Shown here: in pieces, positions 55,635 through 63,711 of the stretch
Layout: every line of letters begins with the position of its first letter
How positions within the stretch are numbered: the stretch's first letter is position 1
NCBI GenBank assembly: GCA_023396095.1
Contig: JAEWXG010000027.1
Coordinates: 62,001 to 126,000 of the forward strand
Direction: 5' to 3'
From: Bacillota bacterium
GTDB lineage: Bacteria; Bacillota; Clostridia; Christensenellales; UBA3700
Length of the DNA: 64,000 bases
The notes under the pieces: model-generated
Seen by the model: the letters and a program-made list of their open reading frames with translations, nothing else
Databases searched by the model: none
Told to the model about the DNA's origin: nothing
Program-made: the position numbers and the translations under genes

Positions 55635-56470
55635 TTACGGCAACTCTATTTCGCCTACGTGGGTTAGAAATATTGTTACTGTTCTTTTGTATCCGCTTTC
55701 AGTTTTTACCTTTTCAGAAACAATAATTTTGTCTATTAACAACCTTACTATTTCTGGAGTAAGTTTCCTTATTCTTCCCGCTTCGCCAACAATTGAAACG
55801 AAATTATTTATATTATCGTTTATCTCGTCATAGCGTTCTATTTCGCACTTACTGTTTGCTATTGTTTCTTTTAAGGTAATTTGTTCTTGTTCGTATGCTT
55901 CAGTCATCAAGATAAACCGCTCTTCCGAAATCTTCCCTAAAACCTTGTCTTTATAAAGACTTTGAATTACTTTATTCAGAGTCTTTATTCTGTTTTCGGC
56001 TTCGGATAGCAGTTTCACTTTCTTTGTGATTTATTTTTTTGAAAGCATTCGAGAGTGTTCGATAGCAATATCAATAAACTCTTTTTCGTGGTCGATAACA
56101 AAATCCGATACTCTTTTCAAATAACTCAAAACAATTTCTTCAATTGCTTCCACTGTTATTTGGTGAGAAGAACAATTTGATTTCTTCTGCTTGCGATAAG
56201 ACGAACAATTAAAATACTCTTTTTGCTTCATTGCAGAGGAACGACAAAGATACATTTTCTTTCCGCAGTCAGCACAATAAACCATACCTGAAAATACATT
56301 CATTTCACCCATCGCGGTAGGTTTGCGCCTCCCTTCACGAATTTTTTGAACTATTTCGTATTTTTGCTTATCCACGATTGCCTCTTGCGTTCCTTCAAAG
56401 ATAACCCATTTCGATGGATCATTCCGCAACTTCTTTTTGTTCTGTAATTTTTCCTTGGAGACTATATGCA
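55635..56470 (-). pseudogene. Large serine recombinase, C-terminal remnant
   Basis: Only the C-terminal part of a Tn/ICE-type serine recombinase is present: DPSKWVIFEGTQEAIVDKQKYE, the zinc beta-ribbon (YCADCGKKM ... FNCSSYRKQ ... NCSS), a helical stretch, then an in-frame TAA at 56031-56033, and the DUF4368-like tail (SEAENRIKTLNKVIQSLYKDKVLGKISEERF). The catalytic resolvase domain is entirely missing. At its 5' side the frame runs without a break into the TPR gene, so the remnant would be translated as a fusion up to the TAA. Confidence 0.85.
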
Positions 56471-57442
56471 ACCGACCAGTCATTATTCTGTTTTCGGTAA
56501 GCAGATCACCAATTGATTCAATCAACGACACTTTCATCCATTCGGGATCTTTTGTGCAGACCGCGCGCAACATGTATGTAAGAGCTTCGTCAAGGTTATT
56601 CAGTTGTAAATAGTATTTTCCTATTTCATAAAGTAAAAACCATTTATCGCTTATAATAGTAAGTTTTTCAAGCTTACTAATAGCATCATCAATTTTTCCT
56701 AATTTGCCCAAGGATTTTGAAATTTTTCTTGAAAACCATATATCATTATCATAATGAAAACTTTCAAGCGTTTCCATTGCTTCATTGCAGCATATAATAC
56801 AGTCTTCGTATCGTTTTGCATCAAGTAAAAAATCAGACTTCAATGTGTAATAATCTTCCTTAAGAGATGCAAATTCTCTTGTTTTTCCATATGAATCTGT
56901 ATAACTTTTAGCCTCAGACGACAATTCGGAAAGGGAAATCAAACTTAGTATTTCTAAGCCTTCCGCTGCCATTATTTTTCCCTTTTGCTTATTTAATTGT
57001 TTAAGCACCGTTAGTGCACAATATGGAAATGATGGCTTTGTTGCCTTTGTGTCTTTAAGTAAATCATATAACCGGGTCAATTTACCAAATATCATTTCTG
57101 AATATTTATAGTCAGGTTGCTTTATAGTTTTTACATATTTGTCATTTATAATCCAAGCATACAGATTCTCTATGTATAAAAATGCCTGACTTTGGGGTTT
57201 AACAATTTCTGTATCTTTGAATTCTGAATAGACATCTTCACATACCTGTTCAGCCTCGTCAAGCCTGTTAAGCTTTTTAAGACAATTCGCGTATTGCTGA
57301 ACATCCCATAAATCATGAGTTTCCGGAAATGCATCAAACAATTCTTTACATAAAGGCAGCGCTTTCTCGTATTCGACAGAAGTAGGTGTGCCTTCTCTTA
57401 AAAGCTTTTGGTTGTATTTCTAATTTCCTCAATATTATCCAT
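56470..57442 (-). pseudogene. TPR-repeat protein, frameshifted and fused at its 3' end to the recombinase
   Basis: Starts DNIEEIRNTTK at ATG 57442, then stops at TAA 57398-57400. One base restores the frame to LLREGTPTSVEYEKALPLCKELFDAFPETHD. The rest has TPR-like helical pairs (CLKKLNRLDEAEQVCEDVYSEF, DKWFLLYEIGKYYLQLNNLDEALTYMLRA). At about residue 290 of the open stretch (around 56470) it passes in frame from TPR sequence (SLIESIGDLLTENRIMTGR) into recombinase sequence. The native C-terminus is therefore lost. The function of the original protein is unknown. Confidence 0.75.
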
Positions 57443-57453
57443 TTCATATAACC

Positions 57454-57905
57454 TCATTTGATTATTTTTTGGGTAGTCTGGAAATGTAATTTAACAAATT
57501 GTTTCAACTTTTCTAGACCGCCATTTTCATAGATGTTCTTTGCTATACTTTCAACTGTCGAATTTACACCTTTCGATAAAGTTACGCCTAATATTTTTCC
57601 AAATCTTTCAAGCTCGTTTAAAAAACGCGCTCTAGCGAGTATTGACGCTGCAGCGACACCAATATCGCGTTCAGCCTTGGGCGACTGTATTAAATTCAGA
57701 GATTTTCCTTTTACCAACAAAGCTCTCTTTATTATAGTTTCATCACCAAACTGATCAGCGATAGCGTTTTCACATACGTTATCAGATAGTAGATTTTCCA
57801 TAACACGCGCATGCCCCATCCCAAAACTTTATTAAGGTTCCTTCCAATTTCATCATATAGAGAATTGTATCGTTCAGGACTAATACATACAATACTTACG
57901 CATTT
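57454..57905 (-). pseudogene. rnhC: RNase HIII, truncated and frameshifted
   Basis: C-terminal half of a type HIII ribonuclease: CISPERYNSLYDEIG and NKVLGWG in one frame, then HARVMENLL, AIADQFGDETII, QSPKAERDIGVAAASILARARFL and LKQFVKLHFQTTQKI in the next. A missing base near 57812 in GGGGCATGC breaks the join. The N-terminal substrate-binding domain and the catalytic DE(S/A)GKGD block are absent. The coding sequence ends at a TAG just downstream of the Fic cassette. The fragment lacks the active site. Confidence 0.8.
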
Positions 57906-57960
57906 TTTTTCCTAAAATGATTCTTTTTAATGCTCGCACATTGTAAATTATCGAAACAAA

Positions 57961-58833
57961 TCAGTCAACTTGCTCGTAATAATAAGAGTAGTCAATCCCT
58001 TTCATAAAGATTTCGCGATTGTTTATATCATCGGTCAACGCGCTTTTTATAAGTTCGTAAATATGAGAGGAATCCATAGGGCTTTCCTGCATTGCCATAA
58101 GGTATTCCTTCTTATCGATTTTACTCCAATCGGTACATTTTTTGAGATTCTTTTTCAAAATCAAATCCAACCAGATACGAGTACTTCGACCGTTTCCTTC
58201 CATAAACGGATGAGCAACGTTCATTTCAACGTACTTTTTTACTATGTTTTCAAGCGTATCTTCGGGCATTTTTTCGATCAACCGTAAATTATCTTGTAAA
58301 AACATAGCGGGAGCAAACGCAAAACCGCCTTTTGCAATATTAAGCGTGCGGATTTGCCCGGCAAAATCATATAGTCCGCCGAATAAATACGCGTGAATTT
58401 GTTGCAAGCCTTTAATTGTACCGATTTCGATGGCGTCTATAAAAGAACTATCAAACAAAGCGTATGCCTTTTGCTTGCTTTTGCCGTCAATCGTATCGTC
58501 CGACTGCGTAAACCAACCAATAAACTCTGCACCGACCTTGCTCGGAAACTCCGCAGCAAGTTTAATAACTCCGTCAGAATCCAATGCGTCCGACATATAC
58601 TTTTTCCCATCGGCGGCAGTTAATTTCAGTTGGGTAGTAGCACTAACCAACTCGCTGTTTTCTTTTTTCAATTTGGCTTTCAGGTACTTCCAATAGTTAC
58701 GGCATTTTTCGTAATTATCTTCATTTCTGATTGCCCCGATAATATCAAGAACGCTGAAATACCACTTGTTGTTTTCCTCGTCCCAAGCGGCGCGCACTTC
58801 TTTATCGTTAAAAAATCTGATTGATATTTTCAT
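57961..58833 (-). CDS. BroN-Fic fusion protein, predicted protein AMPylator
   Basis: 290 aa. Residues about 1-110 look like a BRO-N/phage antirepressor domain (RFFNDKEVRAAWDEENNKWYF, SVLDIIGAI, TAADGKKYMSDALDSDGVIKL, GAEFIGWF). Residues about 130-270 are a Fic domain with an intact active site HPFMEGNGR (208-216) and the flap region AGQIRTLNIAKGGFAF. Intact Fic enzymes usually transfer AMP to target hydroxyls. I see no clear (S/T)xxxE(G/N) inhibitory motif. It follows a small XRE regulator on the same strand. The DNA is visibly richer in G and C than the flanking genes, a sign of transfer. Confidence 0.85.
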   Translation of the reverse strand: MKISIRFFNDKEVRAAWDEENNKWYFSVLDIIGAIRNEDNYEKCRNYWKYLKAKLKKENSELVSATTQLKLTAADGKKYMSDALDSDGVIKLAAEFPSKVGAEFIGWFTQSDDTIDGKSKQKAYALFDSSFIDAIEIGTIKGLQQIHAYLFGGLYDFAGQIRTLNIAKGGFAFAPAMFLQDNLRLIEKMPEDTLENIVKKYVEMNVAHPFMEGNGRSTRIWLDLILKKNLKKCTDWSKIDKKEYLMAMQESPMDSSHIYELIKSALTDDINNREIFMKGIDYSYYYEQVD

Positions 58834-58906
58834 ACAATTCCCTTACATTTACATTGACTATAAAGCAAAAAGCAACGATTTTTATTTGTAAGCAATATTT
58901 TTCGCC

Positions 58907-59098
58907 TTAGTCTTCAAACGTGATTCCTTTACTTTCGCAAAAGGCGTAGAATCTGCCCTGCGAAACAATTTGCGGTTCGCGGTTATCTTTTTCCCAGCGA
59001 CAAATTGTAGCGTAGGATACACCAAGTTCTTTAGCCAATGCCTCCTGCGTTAAAAGAAGTTTCATTCTCGCATATTTTACTTTTTCGGAAAATTTCAT
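58907..59098 (-). CDS. Small XRE-family HTH regulator
   Basis: 63 aa, a bare helix-turn-helix: VKYARMKLLLTQEALAKELGVSYATICRWEKDNREPQ. First gene of the XRE-Fic cassette with GAGG seven bases before the ATG. It probably represses the cassette promoter. Whether it also neutralises the Fic protein is unknown. Confidence 0.9.
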   Translation of the reverse strand: MKFSEKVKYARMKLLLTQEALAKELGVSYATICRWEKDNREPQIVSQGRFYAFCESKGITFED

Positions 59099-59222
59099 TT
59101 TAAACCTCGTAGTTCGTTCAGGTTATCTGGTAATAAAGAAAATTAGTCGTATTTTTGAGATGTATTTCCCGATTTTATACCCTTATTTTTATTCGCTTGC
59201 GACCTTTTGATAATTTTATTTT

Positions 59223-59251
59223 ATTATAACATATTTTGACAGAAAAATCAA
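59223..59251 (-). promoter_or_regulatory. Promoter of the XRE-Fic cassette
   Basis: TTGATT at 59251-59246 and TATAAT at 59228-59223 with a 17-base spacer, about 125 bases upstream of the XRE ATG, leaving a long untranslated leader. Confidence 0.7.
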
Positions 59252-59253
59252 TA

Positions 59254-59284
59254 ATAAAAGTCGGTTACGAGCCGACTTTTATTG
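59254..59284. terminator. Hairpin terminator upstream of the XRE-Fic promoter
   Basis: AAAAGTCGG ... CCGACTTTTATT, symmetrical with A/T-runs on both sides. It lies immediately before the cassette promoter and would block read-through from the putP side. Confidence 0.65.
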
Positions 59285-59446
59285 CATTTAGAAATCATTG
59301 TGAAAAAAATAATAGCGCATAGCATTCAGGATTTGAAGCAACTGTATTTTTTATACGATTCGATATACCATTCGCATATTAACATTCGTATTTTTCTAAT
59401 TTTTTTAAATTTAATAAAATTTTTATATAGTGGTATTTAACATAAC

Positions 59447-59480
59447 AAAAGGCTCGAAGTTGTTGAACTTCGAGCCTTTT
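59447..59480 (-). terminator. putP terminator
   Basis: AAAAGGCTCGAAGTT-GTTG-AACTTCGAGCCTTTT, a perfect 15-bp stem with a four-base loop, about 170 bases beyond the putP stop. Symmetrical, so it may work in both directions. Confidence 0.8.
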
Positions 59481-59490
59481 GCCGCTTGCA

Positions 59491-59541
59491 GGTGTCCCCA
59501 TCAAATTAATTGATTTTTTTATAATCCCTAATGGGGACACC
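59491..59541. repeat. 11-bp perfect inverted repeat
   Basis: GGTGTCCCCAT at 59491-59501 and ATGGGGACACC at 59531-59541 around a 29-base AT-rich spacer. It lies next to the putP terminator at the edge of the mosaic island. It may be a transposon end or a small palindromic repeat. No transposase is nearby. Confidence 0.6.
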
Positions 59542-59649
59542 CTTTATATATTCTCTTCTGTTTACTTGGAAATTGGGCATAAATCATTATAATAAAAAAT
59601 CCCAACCAAAATTAATATCTGTTGGATTTATTGTTACAAGTACACTTTT

Positions 59650-61218
59650 TTATTCATAATCATCATCAATTTGTGTTATGTCTAAATCATCGTATTCATA
59701 TGTTTCTATCTTAATTGGTTGATTGGAATGGAGATACGTTTTAAATTTTGCATAATCATTTTTGATTTTTTTAGAAACTCCATTTTTATCGAATATTGTA
59801 ACAATCCATAAAACAATTGTTGCCAAAATAAATCCAGGTATTAATTCATAAATTGTAAATACTCCTCCTAATCTTGATAATCCATATTTAAAAATTATTG
59901 TTGTTAATGCTCCTGTTACCATTGAAGCAATTGCGGCTTTCTTTGTTATTTTTCTTGAATAAAGTGAAAATAATACAACAGGACCAAAAGATGCCCCAAA
60001 GCCACCCCACGCATAGCTTACAATTTTAAAAATACTAGAATTCGGATTTTGCGCAATCAAAGAAGCTATCACTGCAACAATAATTATTGTTATTCTTCCT
60101 ACCAATAAAACTGTTTTATCTTTGCTTCTTTTAGAAATGTGCTTTTTATAAATATCTGTCGAAAAAGCCGACGAAGCAACAAGTAATTGTGAATCAGCCG
60201 TTGACATAATAGCCGCAAGTATTGCCGTTAATAAAATGCCTGCCATAAATGGAGAAAACTGCGATTTTACAATTTTCATAAAAATTGCTTCATTATCTAT
60301 TGTCCCTCTTTCTACAACTCCTACACCAACAATACCTATAAATAATGCTGCCACCATAGTAATTGCTACCCAAATTATTGCAATTATTCTTGCTGGCTTA
60401 ATCGTTCTTTTATCTTTTGTTGCCATAAATCTAACTAAAATATGTGGCATTCCAAAATACCCAAGTCCCCATCCAATGGAATTAATTACGTCTAACCCCG
60501 GCACTTTATTGCTTTGCGAAATCATAAAAATTTCTTTAGTATAATTTAAAACAATTTCTTTATTTGGGGATGCTAATTTTGCGTATACAATAACTGGGAC
60601 AATAATTAAAGCAAAAAACATTATTAAGCCTTGAAATAAATCTGTCCATGAAACTGCTTTAAAACCACCTAAAAATGTATATGAAACAACAATGACTACA
60701 CCTATAACCAATCCTATTTTATAATCTAAACCAAATACTACTTGAAAAAGTTTAGCACCAGCAGAAAACATTGAAGCAGTATAAATTGTAAAGAAGAAAA
60801 GAATAATAACACCGGCAATAAACCCGATTATTCCTTTTTGATCATCAAATCTTTTTACGAAATACTCTGGAATAGTTAGCGAATCACCAGCCACTTCTGT
60901 ATATACTCTTAATCTCTTAGCTACTAATAACCAATTTACCCAAGTTCCAATAAATAAACCTATTATTACATACAACGCTGACTTTGCATCAAGTACTGCT
61001 GCAAAAGCCATTCCTGGGACACCTGTTAATAACCATCCCGACATATCAGAAGCTTGCGCAGATAAGGCTGTAACCCAAGGGTTTAACTGTCGACCACCTA
61101 AAACATATTCCTTGTTGCTATTTGATTTTGTAGAAAAGAAGAATCCTACAATTATCATAAAGGCCATATAAATTGCAAATACAACAAGAATAATAATATT
61201 CTCTCTACTCATTAACAT
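59650..61218 (-). CDS. putP: PutP, sodium/proline symporter
   Basis: 522-aa solute:sodium symporter with about 13 membrane helices. Signatures include LGGRQLNPWVTALSAQASDMSGWLLTGVPG (sodium and substrate site in helix 2 and loops), FVKRFDD, LGGFKAVSWTDLFQGL, WGLGYFGMPHILVRFMA, AILAAIMSTADSQLLVASSAFSTDIYKK (GlnSer sodium-site helix) and YAWGGFGASFGPVVLFSL. This pattern matches PutP rather than pantothenate or sugar symporters. Substrate specificity for proline is inference from family resemblance. Monocistronic with its own terminator. Confidence 0.87.
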   Translation of the reverse strand: MLMSRENIIILVVFAIYMAFMIIVGFFFSTKSNSNKEYVLGGRQLNPWVTALSAQASDMSGWLLTGVPGMAFAAVLDAKSALYVIIGLFIGTWVNWLLVAKRLRVYTEVAGDSLTIPEYFVKRFDDQKGIIGFIAGVIILFFFTIYTASMFSAGAKLFQVVFGLDYKIGLVIGVVIVVSYTFLGGFKAVSWTDLFQGLIMFFALIIVPVIVYAKLASPNKEIVLNYTKEIFMISQSNKVPGLDVINSIGWGLGYFGMPHILVRFMATKDKRTIKPARIIAIIWVAITMVAALFIGIVGVGVVERGTIDNEAIFMKIVKSQFSPFMAGILLTAILAAIMSTADSQLLVASSAFSTDIYKKHISKRSKDKTVLLVGRITIIIVAVIASLIAQNPNSSIFKIVSYAWGGFGASFGPVVLFSLYSRKITKKAAIASMVTGALTTIIFKYGLSRLGGVFTIYELIPGFILATIVLWIVTIFDKNGVSKKIKNDYAKFKTYLHSNQPIKIETYEYDDLDITQIDDDYE

Positions 61219-61343
61219 CCTCTACTTTTTTTTAAATTACAAACTTAATTATATACATACGCTCCCTTTTAGACAAGAATAAAATATATAAAGCTCTCGC
61301 TATTCATAATTACTATTTGAACGATTGAAAAACTATACATAAA

Positions 61344-61371
61344 AAATGTCCGGAAAAATTTCCGAACATTT
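61344..61371 (-). terminator. thrS terminator
   Basis: Minus strand: AAATGTTCGGAAATTTTTCCGGACATTTTTT, a 13-bp imperfect stem and U-tract about 50 bases after the thrS stop. Confidence 0.8.
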
Positions 61372-61423
61372 AATAAGTAAATTTTAAAATATTTAGTCTT
61401 CTATGCTACTAGCTAAAAAGCTT

Positions 61424-63358
61424 TTAGTCTAAAGAAAATTCCTTAACATGCTGTCTAATTAGTTCTATGAATTCTTCAGGCTTTAATTGTTGTTGCTCAT
61501 CTTTTCTGTTGCGAACAGAAACAACTCCATTTGCAACATCTTTATCCCCGATAACAACTATATATGGGATTTTTTCTCGTTTTGCTTCTCTAATCTTATA
61601 TCCAACTGTTTCAGATCTGTTATCAACTTCTGCTCTAATTCCATTATTTTTAAGTAACGAAACAAATTCTAAAGCATTCTCAGCAGTTCTATCTGTTAAA
61701 GAGAGAACTTTAACTTGAACAGCAGACATCCAAAGAGGTAAATTACCTGCATATTTTTCTAACAATAATGCTAATGTACGTTCATAACATCCGATTGAAC
61801 TTCTGTGAATAATATATGGTCTCTTCTTTTCTCCATTTTCATCTATATACGACATATCAAATCTATCTGCTAAAAACATATCTACTTGTATCGTTATAAT
61901 CGTATCTTCTTTGCCGTAAACATTTTTGATTTGAACATCTAATTTTGGTCCATAGAATGCTGCTTCACCGATTGCTTCCTTGTAATCAATTTTTAGATCA
62001 TCTAAGATTTGTTTCATAATACATTCAGCATTTTCCCAAGCTTCTGGATCATCAATATATTTGTCTTTATCATTTGGATCATACTTTGAAAAACGATACG
62101 TTACATCATCTTGAAGCCCTATTGTTTTTAACATATATTTCACTAAATCTAGTGTATTTTTAAATTCATCTTCCAATTGGACTGGAGTACAAATTATATG
62201 TCCATCAGATAGTGTAAATTGTCTAACTCTAATCAATCCATGCATTTCACCACTGTTCTCATTTCTAAACAATGTAGATGTTTCTGCATATCTTATTGGC
62301 AAATCTCTATAGCTTTTTAATCCATTGTTATATATTGTGTATTGGAATGGACATGTCATTGGCCTTAAGGCTAAAATTTCCTCGTCCTTTTCTTCATCTC
62401 CTAAAACAAACATTCCATCTTTATAATGATCCCAATGCCCTGAAATTTTGTATAAATTGTTTTTTGCCATAAATGGAGTTTTAGTTAATACATATCCTCT
62501 TTTCTCTTCTTCATCCTCAACAAATCTTTCCAATATTTGTATAATCTTAGCTCCTTTTGGCATTAATAGAGGCAAACCTTGTCCGATATTTTCATCTGTC
62601 ATGAAAATATTTAATTCTCTTCCTATTTTATTATGATCTCTCTTTTTTGCTTCTTCTAATAAAGTTAAATACTCATCAAGATCAGCCTTTTTATCAAATG
62701 ATGTTCCGTAAATTCTTGATAACATCTTTTTGTTAACATCACCTCTCCAATAAGCACCTGTTAAGTTTGTTAATTTAAACGCTTTTATTTGTCCTGTTGA
62801 TCTTACGTGTGGTCCTGCACATAAATCGGTGAACCCACCTTGTTTATAAAAAGATATTGTTGCATCACTTGGTAAGTCGTTAATCAATTCAACTTTATAT
62901 TTTTCCCCATATCCTTCCATCAACTTAATTGCCTCATCTCTTGACAAGACAAATCTTTCTATAGGATAATTTGCTTTAATAATCTTTTTCATTTCTTCTT
63001 CAATTCTAGTGAAATCTTCTTTAGTAATTGGAGATTTAAAATCAAAATCATAATAAAAACCATTATCAATTGCCGGCCCTATTGCAAGTTTCACTGTTGG
63101 GAAAATATTATGTACAGCTTGCGCTAAAATATGAGCTGTAGTATGTCTATAAGCTTTTTTTCCTTCTTCGTCATTAAAAGTTAAAATTTCAATCGTAGAA
63201 TCTTTACTAACAATTGTTGACAAATCTACAACTTCTCCATCAACTTTTGCACATAGCGCAACCCTTGCTAGTGATTCTGATATTGTTTTTGCAATATCAT
63301 ACGCACTTAATGGTTGATCAAACTCCAAAAAACTCCCATCTTTTAAAAACACTTTCAT
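61424..63358 (-). CDS. thrS: ThrS, threonyl-tRNA synthetase
   Basis: Class II synthetase of 644 aa. N-terminal TGS domain (about 1-60), editing domain with AYRHTTAHILAQAV and the Cys/His set around TDLCAGPHVRSTG, catalytic motifs GQGLPLLMPKGAKI, LRPMTCPFQ (zinc Cys), RYAETSTLFRNENSGEMHGLIRVRQFT and HRSSIGCYERTLALLLEKYAG, and the anticodon-binding domain at the end. Expression is predicted to be controlled by the T-box leader upstream, which senses uncharged tRNA-Thr. Confidence 0.98.
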   Translation of the reverse strand: MKVFLKDGSFLEFDQPLSAYDIAKTISESLARVALCAKVDGEVVDLSTIVSKDSTIEILTFNDEEGKKAYRHTTAHILAQAVHNIFPTVKLAIGPAIDNGFYYDFDFKSPITKEDFTRIEEEMKKIIKANYPIERFVLSRDEAIKLMEGYGEKYKVELINDLPSDATISFYKQGGFTDLCAGPHVRSTGQIKAFKLTNLTGAYWRGDVNKKMLSRIYGTSFDKKADLDEYLTLLEEAKKRDHNKIGRELNIFMTDENIGQGLPLLMPKGAKIIQILERFVEDEEEKRGYVLTKTPFMAKNNLYKISGHWDHYKDGMFVLGDEEKDEEILALRPMTCPFQYTIYNNGLKSYRDLPIRYAETSTLFRNENSGEMHGLIRVRQFTLSDGHIICTPVQLEDEFKNTLDLVKYMLKTIGLQDDVTYRFSKYDPNDKDKYIDDPEAWENAECIMKQILDDLKIDYKEAIGEAAFYGPKLDVQIKNVYGKEDTIITIQVDMFLADRFDMSYIDENGEKKRPYIIHRSSIGCYERTLALLLEKYAGNLPLWMSAVQVKVLSLTDRTAENALEFVSLLKNNGIRAEVDNRSETVGYKIREAKREKIPYIVVIGDKDVANGVVSVRNRKDEQQQLKPEEFIELIRQHVKEFSLD

Positions 63359-63379
63359 AAAATCACCTCATTTATATAC

Positions 63380-63409
63380 AAAAACTCGCCCTATTATATA
63401 AGGACGAGT
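63380..63409 (-). terminator. Terminator arm of the thrS T-box
   Basis: ACTCGTCC, ten-base loop, GGGCGAGT then TTTT, about 20 bases before the thrS ATG. It would be disrupted when the T-box pairs in the antiterminator. Confidence 0.8.
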
Positions 63410-63612
63410 CAATCGTGTTTCCAACCTTACTTTACATATTTCTATGCCTATTTTTGATTTTTAAATAGAATCATAACTACAGCATTTTATTTGGTGGTAT
63501 GAACTTGTACTTTTCAACATGCATTCTCAGCTACTGCACTCTCTGTGATTGACTTAGCACTTCACTTGTCCAAACATGAACTTATCTCTGCTCTGATTGT
63601 TTATTTATTATC
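63380..63612 (-). ncRNA. T-box riboswitch leader of thrS (degenerate T-box)
   Basis: From the promoter, the leader shows a Stem I block AGAGAG (63544-63539) then TGCA-GTAGCTGAGAA-TGCA, the standard T-box distal loop arrangement. A candidate Thr specifier ACC lies at 63498-63496. The T-box itself is AGGTTGGAAACACG (63427-63414), 11 of 14 matches to AGGGTGGAACCGCG and keeping TGGA for the tRNA acceptor end. The terminator follows. I did not fold the whole Stem I. Confidence 0.78.
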
Positions 63613-63635
63613 AAATATTTAAAAAATATTGTCAA
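63607..63635 (-). promoter_or_regulatory. thrS promoter
   Basis: TTGACA at 63635-63630 and GATAAT at 63612-63607 with a 17-base spacer, about 250 bases upstream of the ATG, as expected for a T-box gene. Confidence 0.75.
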
Positions 63636-63711
63636 GTGCTAAGATATGTAAATTAAAAGAATCAAAGTTCTTTTTTTAGTCTATTTTTAAAAATTGCACT
63701 AATAATCAAAT

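Larger units (their letters stand above)
59099..59649. other. Non-coding boundary region between putP and the XRE-Fic cassette
   Basis: 551 bases without a supportable ORF. It holds the cassette promoter (59223-59251), a hairpin at 59254-59284, the putP terminator (59447-59480) and an 11-bp inverted repeat (59491-59541). Confidence 0.7.

Noticed and set aside
57961..58833. The BroN-Fic gene as a Doc/phage addiction toxin with the XRE protein as a Phd-type antitoxin
   Set aside because: The XRE protein is a plain HTH without a Phd/VbhA-like inhibitory helix, so the direct antitoxin role is not supported. It was kept only as a regulator.
59254..59541. The three nearby hairpins as one complex structured RNA
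   Set aside because: Each is a separate simple stem with its own likely role (terminators, repeat). I found no conserved core or pairing between them.
63490..63510. Plus-strand GGTGGTATGAAC as a T-box core
   Set aside because: Wrong strand for thrS, and the flanking terminator is on the minus strand. The minus-strand AGGTTGGAAACACG fits position and structure.
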